A stretch of DNA of 21,184 nt from a virus. The position numbers and the translations under genes are program-made. Positions within the stretch are counted from its first letter, which is position 1. Each line of letters opens with the position of its first letter. The stretch lies in the IMG/VR virus record IMGVR_UViG_3300042691_009453, positions 1 through 21,184 of that record; one strand, written 5' to 3'. Positions 16,455 to 21,184 of the stretch are shown here, piece after piece. The notes beneath the pieces are model-generated. The model was not told where the DNA came from. It did no database searches and saw only the letters and a program-made list of their open reading frames with translations.

Positions 16455-16943
16455 TTAATAAACCAAGATACAACGATCCATTCTCAAACTTGTTGTTATT
16501 TTTGCAATCGCCTCACTACTATAACCTAAACCACCAAAATCAGCACTTGTTATAAAACACCCTTCTAATATCCATTTTTCAACAACAACACCCGTTGGAT
16601 CTAACATCTCTAAGTCTACGTTTTTCTTATATCCTGCAGCATAACCCATCCTACCTGTCACAGATTCAGCACATAGACGAATCCATTCCATAATTGCTTG
16701 TGACGCTGATGGACCAATTGGGTCTCTAAAAGTAACACTAATTTCATTCCATTCGAATCTACCCGCAACATATGTTGAGGTATTTAAAAAAGGAATAGGT
16801 GTTGCGTTTATTTTAATTGAAGGTCTTTTAGATGTTTCAACAAACCATTCATTAATCCCTAATGAAGATGGGAAACGCATAATAAACCTATTCTCTCTTT
16901 TCGGTTCATAAGGAACCGGCATTTTCATTAATAAATCAGCCAT
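16455..16943 (-). CDS. Tail tube protein, gp19-like (162 aa)
   Basis: Length and sequence agree with T4 gp19-type tube proteins (163 residues in T4). ENRFIMRFPSSLGINEWFVE (residues about 17-36) is the N-terminal strand region, followed by RPSIKINATPIPFLNTSTYV and the family hallmark FEWNEISVTFRDPIGPSASQ (residues about 63-82) with W.....V.F.DP. The C-terminal half has WILEGCFITSADFGGLGYSS, which matches the conserved W.L.GC.....DFG.L.Y.......I..TL..D..... ending. Hexameric rings of this protein stack to form the inner tube through which DNA passes. It lies upstream of the chaperone and tape measure and has its own terminator and an upstream 15-base motif, consistent with high-level expression. 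This is one of the firmest calls in the window. Confidence 0.92.
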   Translation of the reverse strand: MADLLMKMPVPYEPKRENRFIMRFPSSLGINEWFVETSKRPSIKINATPIPFLNTSTYVAGRFEWNEISVTFRDPIGPSASQAIMEWIRLCAESVTGRMGYAAGYKKNVDLEMLDPTGVVVEKWILEGCFITSADFGGLGYSSEAIAKITTSLRMDRCILVY

Positions 16944-17092
16944 TTTATATTGTTTTAGTTTTGTTCATTTATTTTATAATAAATATTACATTGTTGAAAA
17001 TTTTTCTATTTACTTTTAGTTGAAAAATAATTATCCATTAATTAATCACATTATATATTAGTAATTATATATAATTTTAATTATATTAATTA
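16944..17092 (-). other. AT-rich intergenic region with palindrome
   Basis: The 149-base gap between the HAD gene and the tube gene is almost purely A/T. It holds the upstream motif at 16971-16985 and a perfect 14-base palindrome AATTATATATAATT at 17063-17076. No ORF, G/C-stemmed terminator or RNA gene is visible. Confidence 0.6.
16971..16985 (-). promoter_or_regulatory. Conserved 15-base upstream motif (copy before the tail tube gene)
   Basis: The coding strand reads TATTTATTATAAAAT, identical to the copy at 13562-13576. It ends 27 bases before the tube ATG, farther than the other copies (6-11 bases), which leaves room for an A-rich untranslated leader. Confidence 0.55.
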
Positions 17093-17923
17093 TTATTTAA
17101 TTTCTATATTAATATATTTTTTCTTAACATCTTTAGGATTTGAAGTATCATATATTACAAATTTTACTTTAGGATATTTCTTCAATAATTCTTTCCTAAT
17201 GAATTCTTCCATTTTTTTGATGTTACCTAAATCATCATCACTAAATCCAATTTTAACTCCCTCTCTATCTGGGTTGTCAACTAAGTCTCCAACTTTTTTA
17301 ACAACACTCTCAACATATTTCTCAAATGCCATTGTCTTAGCAACTTCAGGGTTTTCAGCTCCTCCTTTTGATTGGTATTCAGTTTTAAATTCTTCTGAAG
17401 AAACTGCAGATAATTGTTGATTATTTAAATAATCATCAATACTTTTATATTTCTTTTCTTTTAAATTTTTATTCATAGTTTCTTTTTCTTCTTCAGAAAA
17501 AGTCATATCAATTAAAACTTTGATACCCTTTCTTAAAGAATCTTTACTTGTACCACGAGCTGTAATGATTGAAAAATCATATCCTTTTATTAAAGCTTTT
17601 TTGAACTTTTTGAAACTAGGTCCAAATTCATTAGCATTAATAGCATCTTTAGTATGTTGAATAAAAATTTCAGTTTTAAAATCTTTGAAGGCGTCATTTG
17701 GATTATTGTTTTTTAATCTCAATTTTTCCCCATCAAGTTCATGTCGTATCTCTCTAAACTTTTCTGTTGATACTTCATAATCTTTCCAACCACCATTTGA
17801 TTTTTTCTCCAAATGTATTTTTGTTGGCATATTTAAAACATTATCATCCCAATCAAATGAATAACCCTTTTCATAAAATTCTAATATTCTTCTATATTGG
17901 TTTTCAGTTACTAATATTCTCAT
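17093..17923 (-). CDS. HAD-superfamily phosphatase-like protein (276 aa)
   Basis: HAD motifs are visible in order: FDWDDNV with the nucleophile/acid pair D24 and D26, SIITARG with T121 as motif II, and IGFSDDDLGNI with D229-D231 as motif IV; the Lys of motif III is not clearly assignable. This points to a metal-dependent phosphoryl-transfer enzyme, probably a phosphatase; the substrate cannot be told. Residues about 36-100 would form the cap. The first 16 residues (MRILVTENQYRRILEF) look like a short tag preceding the catalytic domain. The gene lies alone between sheath and tube, with a terminator upstream and its own upstream motif, so it is an independently controlled insertion within the structural cluster (moron-like). 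It is very Lys-rich and more A/T-rich than the sheath gene. A polynucleotide kinase 3'-phosphatase-type or 5'-nucleotidase-type role is possible. Confidence 0.75.
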   Translation of the reverse strand: MRILVTENQYRRILEFYEKGYSFDWDDNVLNMPTKIHLEKKSNGGWKDYEVSTEKFREIRHELDGEKLRLKNNNPNDAFKDFKTEIFIQHTKDAINANEFGPSFKKFKKALIKGYDFSIITARGTSKDSLRKGIKVLIDMTFSEEEKETMNKNLKEKKYKSIDDYLNNQQLSAVSSEEFKTEYQSKGGAENPEVAKTMAFEKYVESVVKKVGDLVDNPDREGVKIGFSDDDLGNIKKMEEFIRKELLKKYPKVKFVIYDTSNPKDVKKKYINIEIK

Positions 17924-17929
17924 AATTAA

Positions 17930-17961
17930 TTTTAATAATAAATATCCTTTTATAATAAAAA
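17930..17961 (-). promoter_or_regulatory. Tandem upstream motifs before the HAD gene
   Basis: The coding strand carries TATTTATTATTAAAA (17944-17930), six bases before the ATG at 17923, and just upstream a looser copy TTTTTATTATAAAAG (17961-17947) that merges with the T run of the terminator after the sheath gene. Confidence 0.45.
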
Positions 17962-17990
17962 AAATGGGGAGAGCTTTTAATCTCCCCCCA
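17957..17990 (-). terminator. Rho-independent terminator after the sheath gene
   Basis: On the minus strand a G/C-rich stem (TGGGGGGAGA with TCTCCCCA, loop TTAAAAGC; plus arms 17965-17972 and 17981-17990 with slight bulging) is followed by eight T. It stands 15 bases beyond the sheath stop codon. It is the strongest terminator in the window and fits a very abundant transcript. Confidence 0.88.
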
Positions 17991-18005
17991 TCATTATTTC
18001 AAGAA

Positions 18006-21000
18006 TTATATATTCTCAAACGAAGCACCTGTTGGAGTAATATAGAATGTGATATCTATAAATTCTAAGGCTCTTGTTGGTTTGATATAAATCTTACCTG
18101 TCAATTGGTTTCTATCCAAATCGGCTGGGTCTGAAGAAACTGTTACACGGAAATCAAACAAACCTCTATCTCTTCTGATAGCGTCTAGAATTGGATTAAC
18201 CGCATCTAAAAAGTCTTGTCTAACCTTGGCATCGTTTTGTTCAAATAACAACCTTACAGATACCGCAGAAATCAATTTACGTGCTTGTAATAACAATCTT
18301 CTTACATTGATTCTGTCCAATGCTGATTCTCTAATTTGTAAGGTCTTGTTACCCCAAATTACAGTTCCAACATCAGAGAAAGTTGCAATTGGATTAATTC
18401 TACCTTTGTATAAAGTATCTCTTTCTTCTTGAGTTAGTTTTCGTCTAGCCTTAACCGCGTTAACAATACCACGAGTATAACCAGCCGTAGCAAACCAAGG
18501 AAACGCAATATTATCAGTTAATGCTAAGTTTCTACATACTTCAGCAGTTGGTGGAATATAAACCTGAGTGTTATTAACCGTGTCTCTTGTTAATACCCAA
18601 GGATAATATGTTGCAGTATAGTTAGAATCAATATTACTTTCTTCCAAACTATCAACAGCTTCTTGAGGGAAAATACTATTGATTGGGTCACTAGTATTTG
18701 GTACTAACATATTATAGTCAGGTGTTGTACAAATATAGATTGAATCGGCTCTATCAAACTCTATCATCTCTATTGCCGCCTCAACCAAGTTAGAATTAAA
18801 CACATAATCTATACCTGGTGTTGTGAACACGTTAATATTTACCGCTTCAGGATTAGCAAATGTTTGTTGTCCTAACAAGTAAGCATAGTAGTCAGTGTTA
18901 GCGTAATCTTCACTGTTATTACCAACTGTAATACGTTTAAATGTTCCACTACCAGTTGCACTTGGATATCTTAATGAAGTACAAACACCTCTTAAGAAAC
19001 CAGGTCCTCCTAATCTGAACTCGTCACTATTTGATCTTCTTTCTCTATAAACATCCCAACCATCAAAACCACCTTGACACAATAAAGTAAATTTACGTGC
19101 GTTTAATCTATAATATGGGTTTGTTGCGTTATCTGGGTCTGTTATAAATTCACCAGAACCAACTTGGAACGCGGATGTACCACTAGTTGTAAAGAAGTTA
19201 GATATTGTAATGGCCGAAGCATTCTTATCCATATGGAAACCTTGAGTTTTAAACGCCCAATTAGTGCCAACACCTTCACAAGTATCTATTGGATTTTGTT
19301 TTCCTTTATATCCAAAGAAATCAATGTCATATCCAATAGTATCTGAAATACCTAAATATGTTCTTTTTACATTATCCCCACCACTTCTAGATACATCATC
19401 AGCACCCGATGTTAAACCAAATGGTGGATTGTATATAACTTCACCAGGGAAATCATATTTAGTTTTATAGATTGGGAATGGAGATTTAACACCTGCATAC
19501 TCTCTAAACATATAACCCTCAAATCCACAAGGTAAGGCATCAGTCGGAGCATCTTCATTCATCTCCAGCATCACATATTTTGAATTCATTTGGAACTCAC
19601 CATTACTAGTACCAATCTTTTTAGCGATAAAACTATTTTCATTGGGGTTCATCGTACAATTGGTGAATTTCTCAATTACCACAGGATTAGCATCAGTATC
19701 AAAGAAATCACGTACAAATACATCAAATGTCCCATTATTGAACGACATATTAGCAATTGATATTTTTACTTCCGTATTAGCGGCATCTCCATCAGCTATT
19801 GTAATAAACTTAAATAGATTGAATACTTTATTACCTCTTAATTCAGAAACAACCCAAGGTGATTCCGGTGATTGATATTGTTCCAAATACCACCCAATTG
19901 ATGTTGATACTGTAGACCTAGCAGTGTCTAAAGAAGTTAAATTACAATTCAAACCTCTGATATAACCTTTTCTGTAAGCGTAATTTAATAAACTTTGGAA
20001 TCTTTCTTCCAAAAATAATGGTACAACAGTTCTAGGTTTTGCAAAGTTAGAGTAACCAAATACCTTACCAATATAATTAACATTTGAATTTGAGAATGAA
20101 GTCTCAAAGAAGAAAGTATCTCCGTCTTTATCTGTTACATTTACCCCAAAAGTTGAATATGGGTTTTTAGTTACCGCAGAATATGTTCCAGTACAAGTCA
20201 ATGACACATCAGTCAAACCTGTTACTTGATAAGCTGGACCTGTACTATCAGTACCATAAGTTGCAATACCCCTTGAACGTAATGTAGCCAAAACCAAATC
20301 ATCATAATTAGTGTAAGCCATACCTGAGAATACATAAATTGTACCCACTAATTTACCCGAATAACAATTAACAACCGTTGGTGTTGGTGACGGTGTTGGG
20401 GTACTTGTTGGTATTGGTGAAGCACAAGGATTAGTTGGTGATGGAGATGGAGCTGGTGGTGCCGCAGATGTTGTTGTTGTCACAGGCATCATAGTCAAAC
20501 CTGATACTATTGAATAGTATGAAAAACCAGTATACATTGAATTAATACCAGTATGGTCAAATAGAGCATAATACCAAGGGTCATTAGCTGGGGCGTTGTA
20601 ATTAATAAGACTAGCATCAACATTATCTACTTTAAACACATTAGTTGCGGCAGTATATCCCGTTGAAACTAAGGCAGTGTAATCTGAACCCGAAATTGGT
20701 CCATAGTAGTAAATTGAATTATCATCCAAACTTGGGGTAATTAATACATCCAATATTTGTTGATACATATTATCCCTCAAGGTACTAATTGAACCATTGA
20801 ATTGTTCAAACGGTAAATCAATTTTACTTAGAATTAATGGGTCAATACTTGATGTAAAGGCAATTGTTTCCACATTGTTAGTACAACCAGTAAAGTCAAT
20901 TGAATAATCATAGATTGAGTACCCAGTACAAACTGGTTCACAAGTACCTGATGGTATTGTTGAACCCAAACATAAGAAATCAACGGTTGATTGGTCAACA

Positions 21001-21184
21001 TTTGCAATTGTTGATATAGACCAAGATGGTCCCGCATCATAACCTGATAATCCCAATATTCTTGTTACAAATAATTGATTAGATTGTTGCAAATACGCCT
21101 TGGCAATATAAGCTGCCTCATATTTTGGTATTTGTGTGTTGATGAATTTTTCTGGTGAAGTACCACCAAAGTAGGCTGTGAACT
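18006..21184 (-). CDS. Tail sheath protein, enlarged; 5' end cut by the window edge (at least 1059 aa)
   Basis: The C-terminal 170 residues are a clear contractile sheath domain: GYTRGIVNAVKARRKLTQEE, then GRINPIATFSDVGTVIWGNKT, then ALDRINVRRLLLQARKLI, LLFEQND, and finally IKPTRALEFI with a GASFENI end. The frame is open through the right edge: before the leucine codon TTG at 21092, which could be mistaken for a start, it reads FGGTSPEKFINTQIPKYEAA then YIAKAYLQQSNQLFVTRILG, a typical sheath N-terminal region. T4 gp18 has 659 residues, so this protein carries about 400 extra, including a Cys-containing beta region, a Pro/Ser/Thr linker and probably surface domains. Sheath subunits stack around the tube and contract to drive it through the cell envelope. 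The gene is richer in G+C than its neighbours, as expected for a highly expressed structural gene. Confidence 0.92.
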   Translation of the reverse strand, partial: FTAYFGGTSPEKFINTQIPKYEAAYIAKAYLQQSNQLFVTRILGLSGYDAGPSWSISTIANVDQSTVDFLCLGSTIPSGTCEPVCTGYSIYDYSIDFTGCTNNVETIAFTSSIDPLILSKIDLPFEQFNGSISTLRDNMYQQILDVLITPSLDDNSIYYYGPISGSDYTALVSTGYTAATNVFKVDNVDASLINYNAPANDPWYYALFDHTGINSMYTGFSYYSIVSGLTMMPVTTTTSAAPPAPSPSPTNPCASPIPTSTPTPSPTPTVVNCYSGKLVGTIYVFSGMAYTNYDDLVLATLRSRGIATYGTDSTGPAYQVTGLTDVSLTCTGTYSAVTKNPYSTFGVNVTDKDGDTFFFETSFSNSNVNYIGKVFGYSNFAKPRTVVPLFLEERFQSLLNYAYRKGYIRGLNCNLTSLDTARSTVSTSIGWYLEQYQSPESPWVVSELRGNKVFNLFKFITIADGDAANTEVKISIANMSFNNGTFDVFVRDFFDTDANPVVIEKFTNCTMNPNENSFIAKKIGTSNGEFQMNSKYVMLEMNEDAPTDALPCGFEGYMFREYAGVKSPFPIYKTKYDFPGEVIYNPPFGLTSGADDVSRSGGDNVKRTYLGISDTIGYDIDFFGYKGKQNPIDTCEGVGTNWAFKTQGFHMDKNASAITISNFFTTSGTSAFQVGSGEFITDPDNATNPYYRLNARKFTLLCQGGFDGWDVYRERRSNSDEFRLGGPGFLRGVCTSLRYPSATGSGTFKRITVGNNSEDYANTDYYAYLLGQQTFANPEAVNINVFTTPGIDYVFNSNLVEAAIEMIEFDRADSIYICTTPDYNMLVPNTSDPINSIFPQEAVDSLEESNIDSNYTATYYPWVLTRDTVNNTQVYIPPTAEVCRNLALTDNIAFPWFATAGYTRGIVNAVKARRKLTQEERDTLYKGRINPIATFSDVGTVIWGNKTLQIRESALDRINVRRLLLQARKLISAVSVRLLFEQNDAKVRQDFLDAVNPILDAIRRDRGLFDFRVTVSSDPADLDRNQLTGKIYIKPTRALEFIDITFYITPTGASFENI
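20370..20482 (-). repeat. Pro/Ser/Thr-rich low-complexity linker in the sheath protein
   Basis: These codons give TTTTSAAPPAPSPSPTNPCA followed by SPIPTSTPTPSPTPT. The stretch separates an N-terminal beta region from the domain starting NCYSGKLVGTIYVF and looks like a flexible linker tethering an inserted domain. Confidence 0.8.

Noticed and set aside
17063-17076. AATTATATATAATT palindrome as a specific operator
   Set aside because: In almost pure A/T DNA such palindromes arise by chance; there is no second copy in the window.
21040-21092. Sheath start at the TTG codon at 21092
   Set aside because: The frame is open through the right edge and the upstream codons read as typical sheath sequence (FGGTSPEKF, YIAKAYL), so the true start lies outside the window.
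1-21184. Extracellular contractile injection system or R-type tailocin instead of a phage
   Set aside because: The cluster has a gp26-like protein, a T4-style tube and a gp32-like replication SSB, and lacks the AAA+ ATPase typical of extracellular injection systems. Absence of capsid genes is due to window limits, so this is unlikely but not excluded.

Overview
This AT-rich window (about one third G+C by eye) carries the tail-morphogenesis region of a contractile-tailed (myovirus-type) bacteriophage or prophage. Every credible gene lies on the minus strand, so transcription runs from the right end of the window to the left. No convincing tRNA, CRISPR array, insertion sequence or integrase is visible. 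Start codons lack Shine-Dalgarno sequences and instead have A/T-rich leaders. The one promoter that resembles a host promoter fits the Bacteroidota form (TTTG, 20 bases, TAnnTTTG-like). I therefore infer a Bacteroidota/Flavobacteria-like host; this rests on sequence style, not on a database match.

Layout in transcription order (right to left): a very large tail sheath protein, its 5' end cut by the window edge (18006-21184); a terminator; a HAD-fold phosphatase-like protein (17093-17923); the gp19-like tail tube protein (16455-16943); a terminator; a T4 gp26-like tail assembly chaperone/baseplate protein whose 3' end overlaps a second reading frame, suggesting a programmed frameshift (15479-16373); a terminator; a tape-measure candidate (13591-15432); then a tightly packed baseplate block of a 1673-residue protein with an OmpA-like domain (8534-13555), a small LysM/gp53-like protein (8204-8527) and a 2319-residue hub-like protein (1255-8214). 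After these come two small unknown genes (990-1214 and 286-984, the latter with PPPPGG repeats) and the beginning of a gp32-like single-stranded DNA-binding protein (1-211), which runs off the left edge and has its own promoter.

How the genes work together: sheath, tube, tape measure, chaperone and baseplate proteins together should build a contractile tail. The tape measure is close in length to T4 gp29, so a tail of roughly T4 length (about 0.1 micrometre) is expected. Hairpin terminators follow the sheath, tube and chaperone genes, which would let the high-copy sheath and tube be expressed separately from the low-copy baseplate proteins. A 15-base motif, TATTTATNATAAAAN in the coding direction, lies just upstream of six genes and often directly follows a terminator. 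It is the best candidate for a phage-specific (late) promoter.

The most interesting points are the +1 (or -2) frameshift candidate on a run of six T in the gp26-like gene, the repeated 15-base upstream motif, an OmpA-like domain and a possible degenerate glucosaminidase domain inside giant baseplate proteins, and a HAD enzyme inserted between sheath and tube.
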